Of a DNA stretch of 64,000 nucleotides, positions 35,801-43,995 are shown piece after piece; position 1 is the first letter of the stretch, and every line of letters starts with the position of its first letter. The stretch is from Gelidibacter sediminis (GTDB taxonomy: Bacteria; Bacteroidota; Bacteroidia; Flavobacteriales; Flavobacteriaceae). The translations under genes were made by a program, and so were the position numbers. Location of the stretch: assembly GCF_004364975.1 (NCBI RefSeq), contig NZ_SOBW01000007.1, forward strand, positions 434,001-498,000, written 5' to 3'. The notes under the pieces are model-generated. The model was not told where the DNA came from. It did no database searches and worked only from the letters and a program-made list of their open reading frames with translations.

Positions 35801-35880
35801 TTCACCTCAATTTTTGATTGTTGTGCATAGGCAGAACCGAGAAACAGAGATAAGAATAATACAAATAATAGTTTCTTCAT
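32875..35880 (-). CDS. susC: SusC-like TonB-dependent transporter of the amino-sugar locus
   Basis: Outer-membrane importer of 1001 aa. Signal peptide (about 1-19, AYA/Q), carboxypeptidase-like regulatory domain (about 24-95, with ALVPGATVIEKGTTNGAATD), plug (about 105-225, with VVIRGQATLSGTTSPLWVIDG and MTILKDAASTSIYGSQGANG), then the barrel ending RRFMLGLNVSF. It lies 89 bases downstream of the GH109 gene and 10 bases upstream of susD, all on the same strand. It is the only SusC of the 29.6-64 kb region, so it is the likely import route for the products of the enzymes there. Confidence 0.94.
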   Translation of the reverse strand: MKKLLFVLFLSLFLGSAYAQQSKIEVKGTITEANTGALVPGATVIEKGTTNGAATDFDGNYSITVNSDATLVISFMGFTTVEVKVNGRSEISVSLKEDVASLDEIVVVGYSSLKRESLTGALQTVDGDDLRDVTTPSVENMLNGKAPGVYVAPGSGQPGSRGAVVIRGQATLSGTTSPLWVIDGVIVGSSAGELNPDDIESMTILKDAASTSIYGSQGANGVVVVTTKRAKLGKTKVSFSSKTGFNNLNNGNLQIMNGAELYDYYASFSNASQISFPRWKPELRDSNFNWWDVATQTGYTQNYNVSIQGGTETLRSYMSLGLYDEEGAVKGYDYSRYNLRYKTEYKPLDWLTIKPTLAGSFRNVDDRQYSTTAMYSNLPWDSPYDENGNFVPHRSSEWVNSASTNYLYDLQWNHSSNKNYEIMANMDFDIKLTNWLTFSSVNNYMYNSYKSNGYTDPRSNGGISVGGRITDYRSESTRRYTNQILRFNNSWNKHVVNGILAYEFNDYRGETLDVYGTGFIPGFEILDVVAKPERTKGGINEWAVQSVLFNANYAFDSKYMGQLSFRRDGASNFGDNAKYGNFFSVSGGWNIEREEWFKADWVDALKLRVAYGSVGNRPSSLYPQYDLYAVSTGAGYNENPGALISQIGNKDLTWEKTFTSGFGIDASLFNNRARLTFDYYVKNTDNILYQVPITGLTGVTSIWQNIGEMENKGIELAIGGDIISTDELTWSIDVNLGHNANKLTKLYKTKDANGDYVVRPIIVGDGLGIAGSAQRMLEPGRPVDTYYLKEWAGVNPENGLPMWYVVDRDSDGNELSRSTTSNYSQATFEKTGKVSPDVFGGFSTALSYKDFDLNAVFGYALGGKIYNYSRQEYDSDGTYTDRNQMKLRSGWSRWEKPGDIATHPIARYNNQDKGNATSTRYLEKNDFLKLRSLSLGYNIDLSQYKVDNLRVTLSGENLFVITDYSGVDPEIPSNNGAVLGSTGPGVYPSTRRFMLGLNVSF

Positions 35881-35969
35881 TAGATTAATTTTTGATTAGT
35901 TTTCATTTAGTTAAATATCAGGTGCGTATCACACCCTTTTAAAATTATTTGGTTATAGATAAACAACAT

Positions 35970-37331
35970 TTAGTAGGTATCCTTCATCCAATTGTAAGGC
36001 TTGCGTTTTACCCACATACCTCTTGTAAAATCAGGAATATCCTGAGGTTCTCCGTTGTTTTCAATAGACGCTTCAGACAATGGCGTAATTGAACTCCATG
36101 CTGCTGCATCATAGGCATCCATTGGTGGTGCAATGTTTTCTTTAGCCGATTCAATAAATGAATTCATCACAAAGAAGTCCATGCCGCCATGGCCAGCACC
36201 TGTAGCTAACTCACCATATTTTTTCCATAATGGGTGGTCGTACTTTTTCAACCACTCATCAGCACTATCCCAACGGTGTGGTTTTGAGTGTCCTTCCACA
36301 TAAATTCTGTTGCCATCATCTTCCCATAATCCGTTTGCACCTTGCACTCTAAATCCTAAAGAATAAGGTCTTGGTAAATTAACATCATGTGTAATGATGA
36401 TGGTTTCGCCGTTTGAAGTTTCTACGGTTGTTGTAATCACATCGCCTTGTTTGAATTTCAATTTGGCATTAGGATGGTCAGCACCTCCGTTTTCAACTAT
36501 GTAATTATGTAGTCCGATGCCTTTTGTTGCGTGAGATGTTAAGGACACCAATCGATTCCCTCTATTGATATCACACATGACAGCCATTGGCCCTAATCCG
36601 TGTGTAGGATAGACATCGCCATTTCTTAAAAGGGAGTGTTGCGTACGCCATTTAGATTCAGAAATACCTTTATCTCCAAACTCAACACCTTTGCCATACG
36701 CCGTTTTTCCATCATTTAATTTTACGCCACGTAAATCGTGTTGGTAACCACATCTAAAATGTACCAATTCACCAAATACGTTTTGTTTTACCATGTTCAA
36801 TACAGCAAGGACATCTCTACGGTAATTCACATTTTCAAGAATCATCAAGTGTGATCCTGTTGCTTCATGTGTGTTCACCAAATCCCAGCACTCTTCCAAA
36901 GTATTGGCTGCAGACACTTCAAGACCCGTATATTTACCAGCTTTCATTGAATCTACGGCCATACGTGTATGCCATAACCATGGTGTAGAAATAACCACAG
37001 CATCAACTTCTTTTAAATTTAACAGGTTCAAGTAATCCTTTTCAGATTTGCTAAAAACCTGTGGTTTTGGAAATCCTGCATCTTTTATCATTTTTAATGC
37101 GATTTCAATCCTTGCTGGATCCACATCACAAATTGCAGTAATTTCAGTATCTTTTCTCAGGAGAGCGTTATTTAAATGATTCACACCTCTAAGGCCTACA
37201 CCTATAAAAGCCATCTTTAATTTCTGACCAGATGCCTCACCCATAATGCCTCCAAAGGACAAATTGGGCAGCATAAATAATCCAGCTCCGGCGAGTGCAG
37301 TTTTCTTAACAAAGTCTCTTCTTGAACCCAT
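35970..37331 (-). CDS. GH109-type alpha-N-acetylgalactosaminidase (Gfo/Idh/MocA fold), Tat-exported
   Basis: Oxidoreductase-fold protein of 453 aa that I read as GH109, the NAD-dependent retaining family with alpha-N-acetylgalactosaminidase activity. A twin-arginine signal SRRDFVKK (residues 3-10) indicates folded export. The Rossmann motif is FIGVGLRG. GH109-like blocks are EVSAANTLEECWDLV, ENVNYRRDVLAVLNMV, VYPTHGLGP (Tyr241, His244) and GHGGMDFFV; the Tyr and His fit the catalytic positions of the Elizabethkingia enzyme as I recall them. It starts the susCD operon and is divergent from the HTCS gene. Automatic annotation often leaves such proteins as generic oxidoreductases. Confidence 0.82.
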   Translation of the reverse strand: MGSRRDFVKKTALAGAGLFMLPNLSFGGIMGEASGQKLKMAFIGVGLRGVNHLNNALLRKDTEITAICDVDPARIEIALKMIKDAGFPKPQVFSKSEKDYLNLLNLKEVDAVVISTPWLWHTRMAVDSMKAGKYTGLEVSAANTLEECWDLVNTHEATGSHLMILENVNYRRDVLAVLNMVKQNVFGELVHFRCGYQHDLRGVKLNDGKTAYGKGVEFGDKGISESKWRTQHSLLRNGDVYPTHGLGPMAVMCDINRGNRLVSLTSHATKGIGLHNYIVENGGADHPNAKLKFKQGDVITTTVETSNGETIIITHDVNLPRPYSLGFRVQGANGLWEDDGNRIYVEGHSKPHRWDSADEWLKKYDHPLWKKYGELATGAGHGGMDFFVMNSFIESAKENIAPPMDAYDAAAWSSITPLSEASIENNGEPQDIPDFTRGMWVKRKPYNWMKDTY

Positions 37332-37618
37332 ATATTCTGTAATAGTTAATAAATCGTTAAATAATTATGCTTCCAAATGTTGAAATTTATTTCGGAATAT
37401 CGGGGGACATTTTAGGCGCATGAACGTATTATGTCTTCAATGACTAAATTGTACTCCTATTTGACAAATTTTTACCCCTTATCAGGTTTTTACGCTCATT
37501 AACAATGATTTATACCTGACATATAATTAATATATTTACCCAAGTGAAGAAATATACCCCTTTCAAAACATCAATTAATTATACCAAATTAGTTCTCCAT
37601 AAAACTAATACACACTCT
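37332..37618. promoter_or_regulatory. Divergent promoter region between GH109 and the HTCS
   Basis: 287 AT-rich bases separate the two starts and should hold both promoters and the HTCS binding site. No palindrome or repeat stands out to me. A GTG at 37544 could extend the HTCS frame but has no signal-peptide logic. Confidence 0.5.
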
Positions 37619-40600
37619 ATGAGCAAATTAAGAGACGCCCTTCTACTGATTAACTTCTTAATGGTGGTGACCACTGTGTCATTTTCGCAAAATCATATTA
37701 ATTTCATCCATTTATCTCCATCAATAGATAATAAGGCGATAGCTGTCAATAAAACAATTCAAGACGATTCGGGAAAAATATGGATGATTCAAGGCCCAGA
37801 TATTTACATCTATGACGGCTATAACTACAAATTAATCTCCAGCAGAAAAATATTCCCCAATGCTCAAGGAGCTCATTCCATTAAGGATGTTATAAAAGAT
37901 GATTTCAACAATATTTGGATCATATCCTACAATGGACTTTTAACAAAATACGACAGCCACACTGGACTTTTTAAGGATATGACACCGCTATTAAAAAATA
38001 ATGAGCGCGCACATATAGCAACTTCAAAACATCAAAAATTATGGATTACAACCTCTATAGGCACTGTCTACACTTATGATGAGGAGACCATGCAACACAT
38101 CATCACCATTCCACAATTAAATGACAGAAGCATTTCGATTTCAGACATGGCGGTTGGAACACCTCATGAGTTATTTATAAGTATTAGCAATGGGAATGTG
38201 TTGAGCTATAACCTAAAATCGAAAGCTCTTGAATACCTGGCTGCCCCATTTAGTAATTACCCTGAACATTTGAATCTCACCACTGATACCAATAACAGAC
38301 TCTGGATTGGCACCGAGACAAAAGGGCTTTTCCTATATGACATTGCCTCCAAACAATTTGTACAGGATTCGTTCTTTAAAGGCAATGCCCATCTCATAAA
38401 AAGTGAGCTATTTTTAAATTTATTTGTGGATAGTAAAAATTTTTTATGGGCGGGAACCGATGGCGGCGGATTATATAAAGTGGATTTAGCAACTGGGGAG
38501 GTTGTATTATTTACGAAGCAAGCACGTAATGAATTTTCATTAAGTAGTAACACTATTTTACACGTTAGTGAGGATAATCATAAAAATATTTGGATTACAC
38601 CCAACTATGGCAACCTCAATATTTTACCAAATTCTGATAATACCATCTTTTATCATGAAGGTTCACAAAGCGAAACCCCCAATAGAATTTTGAGCATATA
38701 TCGATCTTCCCAAAATGTATTGTGGGCAGGCACCGACGGCTCTGGTTTAACCAAAATTACATTTAATCCGGATGGCAGCACTAAAGAGGAATCCTTTTTT
38801 AATGATGAAAACACAAATAAAGGCTTTTATGTTCAAACCATAGCAGAAGATAATAATGGTAATATTTGGATTGGCACCTACAAAAACGGCATGTGGTTTT
38901 ACAACAATAAAACCCAGACATTTCGTGAAATTCCGGTGTTAAATGCTAAAAATCAAAAGGCATTTGACGTCAGAACCTTGTTTAAGGACCGTAAAGGGCG
39001 CATTTGGGCCGGTACAAGCACTTGTTTAAATATCTACTCTGATCAATTAAAATTGCTGGCCTCCTTTACCAACAATACAAATAATTTATCAGGCCTTATC
39101 GTTCAAAGCATTATTGAAACCCAAAACGGCTCTATTTGGTTGGGCATTGCCTCTGGCGGATTATTTCAATTCAATGAAAACCAAAATAATTTAAACGCTT
39201 CAACTTTTACAGACCGATCAGTACGTAATGCCAATTTAGAACGCGTAAGCAGTGTTCGATCCATTTCCGAAGGTGCTTACAACAGCTTATGGCTTGTAGA
39301 TGATGCCGGTAAATTATTAAAATATGACACTTCCAAAAGCACCTACACTTCTCTTGAAAATTTTAAATCCATAAACAATCGGAATATAGCTGCAGTGATT
39401 AACGCTGGAGACGACAATTTGTGGTTAAGCTCCAATGACGGCATTGTAAATTTCAACACTAGAGACTCCATTATAAAAACTTACTACCATACTGACGGTT
39501 TACAGGATAACACTTTTTTAAAGAGAAGTGCATACAAAGACCATAACGGCATGTTGTATTTTGGCGGCTTAAAAGGCCTTAACTATTTTTACCCTAAAGA
39601 TCTAAACAAGAAAAAATCGAATGCCAGCTTGCATATTAACGCAATAGAAGTCCTTAATCAACCTGCAGAGGTCTTATTACCAGAACAATTTGCCACGGGT
39701 ATTTCGGAGGTTGATGCCTTGCGTTTAGAACATAATGAATCGTCATTTACATTTCGATTTGCGGCCGTAGACAATATTTTACATCCCAAATTTTTCTATG
39801 CCTATAGATTAAAAGGCTTTGATGACGATTGGATTATAAGTCACTATGATCGGTCAGCCACCTACACCAATATTCCTGCGGGCCATTACACATTTGAAGT
39901 GAAAGCTGGCACCAAGGATGGCTTGTGGGATGTACCCCCAAAAAGCATTGCGGTGTCCATTAATAAACCTTTTTGGTCCAAACCTTTGGCATGGGTCATA
40001 TACCTTTTACTTTTTGCAGCTTTACTTTATGGCATTAAGCGCTGGTTGGGTTTAAGAAAAAAACTGTATTTGGAAAAGATTAATCATAAAAATGAAAGTG
40101 AACTTCATGATTTAAAGATGAACTTTTTCGCTAAAATGTCTCATGAAATACAAACGCCTTTAACCCTTATCTTAGGTCCGATAGAAAATATGATTTCAAA
40201 GGCTGAAAAAAACGGTAATTTATTGCTCAAACAACGCCTAAACATCATTGAATACAACGCCAAACGTCTATCAAAAATAGCTTACGAACTGACACTCGTA
40301 CGGAATAAGGAATTGGGCAGACTCCGGTTAATGGTAACCAAAAACAATCTCTATAAAAACATCGAGAACATCGGGAAGTCCTTCAATGAATTGGCCCGAA
40401 AAAAGAATATCGATTTTACCGTTAACTGTCCACAAAACTTAACCAACACATGGTATGACAAAGACAAAATTGAGCATGTTCTCTACAACCTTTTGTCTAA
40501 CGCATTTAAGTTTACGCCTAAAGAAGGCAATATTTTAATGACGGTCACGCCGGTAGACTCAAAGAAATCGATAAAAATTTCAGTAACAGATTCGGGGCCG

Positions 40601-41704
40601 GGAGTTTCTAAGGAGGAATTAGATTCCATATTTGAGCTTTTTTACCAATCTAATATGGGCAAAAAGAACAAAGGAACCGGTATCGGATTAGCGCTAACCA
40701 AAGAACTCATTGATTTACATAAAGGCACTATTGAAGTCGAATCTTCTGAAGTTAGCGGCACGACATTCACCATTACATTCCCCGTAAATGACGATGCCTA
40801 TACCGATGAAGAACGGATGACGGTTGATGACGATGACATTATTGTTGAAGAACTAATAGATGAGGAGACTTTGGTCATCCAAAACAAAGATCCTAATGTC
40901 TTAAAGAAAACAGTCATGATTGTGGAGGACACCCTCGAGTTACAATTGTTTTTAAAGGATTTATTGCAACCCCAATACAATATCATCTTGGCTGAAAACG
41001 GAAATGAAGGTTACCATTACGCTAAAAACAACCTTCCAGACCTTATTTTAAGCGATATTATGATGCCGGAGCTCGACGGGATTGAGATGAGCAAAAAATT
41101 ACAAGAAGATCCGCTTACAAAGCATATTCCTGTTATTTTGATGACGGCAAAAAATTCTACAAATGCCAAAATTGAAGGCTTAAAGTCGGGTGCAATTGAA
41201 TACATCAAGAAGCCTTTTAACACGAATGAACTCTTACTGAAAATTCAGAACATTCTAATCTCAAGAGAATATATCATTTCCAAATATCGCAAGGAAGTAA
41301 TTTCAAGACCGGAAGATTTTATAGAAAAATCTCAAGACGAATTATTCCTAGAAAGCTTGGTGGCGAATATCAATCTCAGATTGGAAGATTCCAATTTTAA
41401 AATGGAAGATTTGGTCGACCCATTAAACATGAGTTACTCCAGCATTTATAGAAAATGCCAAGCGTTAACAGGGCATAGTTTAGTCGATTTTGTTAGAATT
41501 TTACGTTTGAAAAAGGCAGCTATGCTTATTGCCAAACACGGATACACTGTGTCAGAAACCGCTTTTAAGACAGGATTTAATGACCCGAAGTATTTTTCAA
41601 AATGCTTTAAAAAGCACTTTAAGAAAAACCCAATCACTTTTAAAAACGAAGCTCAAAAGGTTGGGGTTGACGCGTATTTAGAGAAACATCAAGTAGGATC
41701 TTAA
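37619..41704 (+). CDS. Hybrid two-component system regulator (HTCS)
   Basis: One-protein sensor and regulator that detects a glycan fragment in the periplasm and controls the locus. The ATG at 37619 is chosen (1361 aa) because MSKLRDALLLINFLMVVTTVSFSQ is a good signal peptide. Order: two-component-regulator propeller repeats (about 25-690), Y_Y_Y domain (about 705-780), membrane segment (about 788-812), HisKA with His842 in SHEIQTPLT, HATPase (NLLSNAF and GTGIGLAL), receiver with Asp1146 in LSDIMMPE, then an AraC-type helix-turn-helix (about 1260-1350). The phospho-acceptor motif has Gln where SHEIRTPL is usual. Divergent from GH109-susCD, its likely target. Confidence 0.95.
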   Translation: MSKLRDALLLINFLMVVTTVSFSQNHINFIHLSPSIDNKAIAVNKTIQDDSGKIWMIQGPDIYIYDGYNYKLISSRKIFPNAQGAHSIKDVIKDDFNNIWIISYNGLLTKYDSHTGLFKDMTPLLKNNERAHIATSKHQKLWITTSIGTVYTYDEETMQHIITIPQLNDRSISISDMAVGTPHELFISISNGNVLSYNLKSKALEYLAAPFSNYPEHLNLTTDTNNRLWIGTETKGLFLYDIASKQFVQDSFFKGNAHLIKSELFLNLFVDSKNFLWAGTDGGGLYKVDLATGEVVLFTKQARNEFSLSSNTILHVSEDNHKNIWITPNYGNLNILPNSDNTIFYHEGSQSETPNRILSIYRSSQNVLWAGTDGSGLTKITFNPDGSTKEESFFNDENTNKGFYVQTIAEDNNGNIWIGTYKNGMWFYNNKTQTFREIPVLNAKNQKAFDVRTLFKDRKGRIWAGTSTCLNIYSDQLKLLASFTNNTNNLSGLIVQSIIETQNGSIWLGIASGGLFQFNENQNNLNASTFTDRSVRNANLERVSSVRSISEGAYNSLWLVDDAGKLLKYDTSKSTYTSLENFKSINNRNIAAVINAGDDNLWLSSNDGIVNFNTRDSIIKTYYHTDGLQDNTFLKRSAYKDHNGMLYFGGLKGLNYFYPKDLNKKKSNASLHINAIEVLNQPAEVLLPEQFATGISEVDALRLEHNESSFTFRFAAVDNILHPKFFYAYRLKGFDDDWIISHYDRSATYTNIPAGHYTFEVKAGTKDGLWDVPPKSIAVSINKPFWSKPLAWVIYLLLFAALLYGIKRWLGLRKKLYLEKINHKNESELHDLKMNFFAKMSHEIQTPLTLILGPIENMISKAEKNGNLLLKQRLNIIEYNAKRLSKIAYELTLVRNKELGRLRLMVTKNNLYKNIENIGKSFNELARKKNIDFTVNCPQNLTNTWYDKDKIEHVLYNLLSNAFKFTPKEGNILMTVTPVDSKKSIKISVTDSGPGVSKEELDSIFELFYQSNMGKKNKGTGIGLALTKELIDLHKGTIEVESSEVSGTTFTITFPVNDDAYTDEERMTVDDDDIIVEELIDEETLVIQNKDPNVLKKTVMIVEDTLELQLFLKDLLQPQYNIILAENGNEGYHYAKNNLPDLILSDIMMPELDGIEMSKKLQEDPLTKHIPVILMTAKNSTNAKIEGLKSGAIEYIKKPFNTNELLLKIQNILISREYIISKYRKEVISRPEDFIEKSQDELFLESLVANINLRLEDSNFKMEDLVDPLNMSYSSIYRKCQALTGHSLVDFVRILRLKKAAMLIAKHGYTVSETAFKTGFNDPKYFSKCFKKHFKKNPITFKNEAQKVGVDAYLEKHQVGS

Positions 41705-41729
41705 TTACAGAAGAAGGAAGCTTACTTCA

Positions 41730-42158
41730 CTATTTAAGTGTCAATCTGTACACATTAGTTTCCCTTTGCTTAAAGCCCAGTTTTTGATAAAGCTGATTGG
41801 CAGCAACACGATCAGGACTGGAGGTTAAATTGATACTTTTAAGCATTTGGGTGGTAGCATAATCAATGGAATATTGAATCAATTTAACACCAACCCCTTT
41901 ACCTCTGGCGGATGTATCGACCACCACATCCTCAATCCATACTTTATCGCCTGTTGGAATTTTATTCAACACGAGCGTCATAGTACCTAAGATCTGGTCA
42001 TTCTCTTCCGCCATAAAGATCATGGCGTGACCAGAGTTTACGATAGCCTCTAAATCTTTTTTAGTAGGTAATGTACAATCAGGAGCGAGTTGCGGAATTA
42101 ACTTAGCAAAGGCATTAACCACGGCGTCCGTTACAGAGGTGAGCTTGTAGATTTTCAT
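41730..42158 (-). CDS. GNAT-family N-acetyltransferase
   Basis: Small cytosolic acetyltransferase of 142 aa. The acetyl-CoA-binding motif A is seen as VWIEDVVVDTSARGKGVGVKLIQYSIDYA, and motif B as NLTSSPDRVAANQLYQKLGFKQRE. The substrate cannot be read; glucosamine-phosphate N-acetyltransferases share this length and the TSSPDRVAANQLYQKLGF pattern, which would fit an amino-sugar locus, but the evidence is weak. It converges with the HTCS gene and is divergent from the DNA glycosylase gene. Confidence 0.85.
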   Translation of the reverse strand: MKIYKLTSVTDAVVNAFAKLIPQLAPDCTLPTKKDLEAIVNSGHAMIFMAEENDQILGTMTLVLNKIPTGDKVWIEDVVVDTSARGKGVGVKLIQYSIDYATTQMLKSINLTSSPDRVAANQLYQKLGFKQRETNVYRLTLK

Positions 42159-42313
42159 AAACTAAAATTAAGAAATTTATTTGATTGACATTTTGGATGT
42201 CGCACGCAATAGGCTGAAGATAGCAAATTGTAGCCCTGGTTCACCAATAAGCGTCATTAAAACTCGAAGCCATAATAAATCAATTTTAATTACATTAGAG
42301 CAAAATAGAAATC

Positions 42314-43102
42314 ATGCCAGAATTACCAGAAGTTGAGGGGTATAAAATTTATATAGATCATACGGCGCTCCACAAAAAAATCATTGCATTTGAATGTAGT
42401 GACAATCGCCTATTAAAATCCACAAAAACCGATTTTGAAAGACATTTGATTGGTTATGAATTTACCGAAACCAAACGCATCGGAAAATATTTATTCATTA
42501 AAACTTCTGGTGATAAAACCTTGGTGATGCATTTCGGAATGACGGGGAGACCCAATTATTATAAGGAAAAAGAAGACCGACCAAAGTTTGGACATATTGT
42601 GCTCAGTTTTGAAAATGGGTTCCATTTTGCTTTTGAAAATAAGCGAAAATTTGGTTGGTGGAATTTAACAGATTCTATACAAATCTACAAAACCGAACGC
42701 AACTTAAGTGATGACGCCCGAGATTTAAGTCTGGAGGATTTTAAAACGTCCTTAAATCTCAGAAAAACCTTTATCAAAGCCGTCCTCATGGACCAAAGCG
42801 TGGCTGCTGGCGTTGGGAATTGGATGGCGGATGAAATATTGTACCAAGCACAAGTGCATCCGATGAAAAAAGTATCCGATATGAACGCTCAAGACATTGA
42901 ACGTGTATTCAACACCATGAAAAATGTTATTGAAGTAGCCATTGCCAATGATGCCCACCACCTTGATTTCCCGGAAGACTTCTTAATCCACCGCAGGAAA
43001 GAAGGCGAAACCTGTTTTCACACCAATGCCGACATTCAAAAAATAAAAGTCGGCGGAAGATCTACTTATTTCTCTCCAAAATGGCAGGTGCTTGATATAT
43101 AA
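42314..43102 (+). CDS. Fpg/Nei-family DNA glycosylase without zinc-finger cysteines
   Basis: Base-excision repair glycosylase/AP lyase of 262 aa. The N-terminus MPELPEVEG provides the catalytic Pro2 and Glu3; GKYLFIK holds the conserved Lys, HFGMTGRP follows, and an H2TH region with VAAGVGNWMADEILYQAQVHP is present. The C-terminal finger keeps GGRSTYF with the conserved Arg, but the four zinc cysteines are not there: only ETCFH remains and the usual CPxCQ is SPKWQ. It is therefore a zincless-finger type, as known for NEIL1-like enzymes. Likely unrelated to glycan use. Confidence 0.88.
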   Translation: MPELPEVEGYKIYIDHTALHKKIIAFECSDNRLLKSTKTDFERHLIGYEFTETKRIGKYLFIKTSGDKTLVMHFGMTGRPNYYKEKEDRPKFGHIVLSFENGFHFAFENKRKFGWWNLTDSIQIYKTERNLSDDARDLSLEDFKTSLNLRKTFIKAVLMDQSVAAGVGNWMADEILYQAQVHPMKKVSDMNAQDIERVFNTMKNVIEVAIANDAHHLDFPEDFLIHRRKEGETCFHTNADIQKIKVGGRSTYFSPKWQVLDI

Positions 43103-43176
43103 ACAGGTACTACATTGACCAATTATTTATTTTCAAATCTGTGATCATCAGTAGCAACTCGTTTAATTCAAAAATA

Positions 43177-43773
43177 CTAACGAAATATTTTAAATGCTGG
43201 AAAAAATAGAGTCTTTTTGTTTTTTGACATTCTCATGGCATTCATAACTATGATGACGACATTATAGGTGTATAATATAATTACTGGAATGTATATTTTC
43301 AGAATACTCACTCCCTGATGGCCTGAACCTACTACATTCATTATGGCTCCTAGCATACCTGAAAATAAAAAAATGAAATATGAGAAAAACAGAATACACC
43401 ACGTAATTTCAAAATTTAAAATAGACTTACCCAGCTCGTTCACGTCTCTAACTTTATCTTTTTTAAGAATCCAAAAAACTAAAGGAATAATAATTCCTAG
43501 AATAGGAAAGAAAAGAAAACCTAAAGCTGACAAGCTCATTAATATTAAATAGCCTTTATCTTCTTGCGTTTTCCAATCCACTATGTAATCAGGTGAAGAA
43601 TCTAAAGCAATAGCTAATCTTTTTAACGTATCGCCTCTAGGAACTGTTTCGTTGTTTTCTATGCGCTGAATAGTTCTTAAACTTAAACCAGATTCATCGG
43701 CCAATTTTTCCTGAGAAAACCCTTTCTTATTTCTTAACTCCTTAACCCTTTGTGCTAAACTAATATTGTCCAT
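43177..43773 (-). CDS. Membrane-bound XRE-type regulator
   Basis: Protein of 198 aa with an N-terminal helix-turn-helix of the XRE/Cro type (about 7-62; ELRNKKGFSQEKLADESGLSLRTIQRIE split here only for length of quotation) followed by about four hydrophobic segments (about 75-105, 120-145, 155-180) resembling DUF4870/Tic20-like membrane domains. This suggests a regulator held at the inner membrane that might respond to membrane or ion state. It converges with the glycosylase gene. Target genes are unknown. Confidence 0.82.
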   Translation of the reverse strand: MDNISLAQRVKELRNKKGFSQEKLADESGLSLRTIQRIENNETVPRGDTLKRLAIALDSSPDYIVDWKTQEDKGYLILMSLSALGFLFFPILGIIIPLVFWILKKDKVRDVNELGKSILNFEITWCILFFSYFIFLFSGMLGAIMNVVGSGHQGVSILKIYIPVIILYTYNVVIIVMNAMRMSKNKKTLFFPAFKIFR

Positions 43774-43995
43774 TTTGCGTGTGTTTTAATTTGAAGTAAA
43801 AGTACCATGACCTCAACAAAATGGTTGCGTCTTTACTACGTCATAATTACGACAATAGTGTCGCAAGCTTTATTTCTGAAAGACATTCTGCTTTATTTGG
43901 AAAAAAATGGTTCAAATAGAGATGCCATTAAATAAACTTTCTATAAGCATGGTTTCAAAATGAAAGTGATTTACATATACGCAAATGAATATAGA

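Noticed and set aside
37544-37618. GTG start for the HTCS
   Set aside because: Adds 25 polar residues before a good signal peptide that starts at the ATG 37619.
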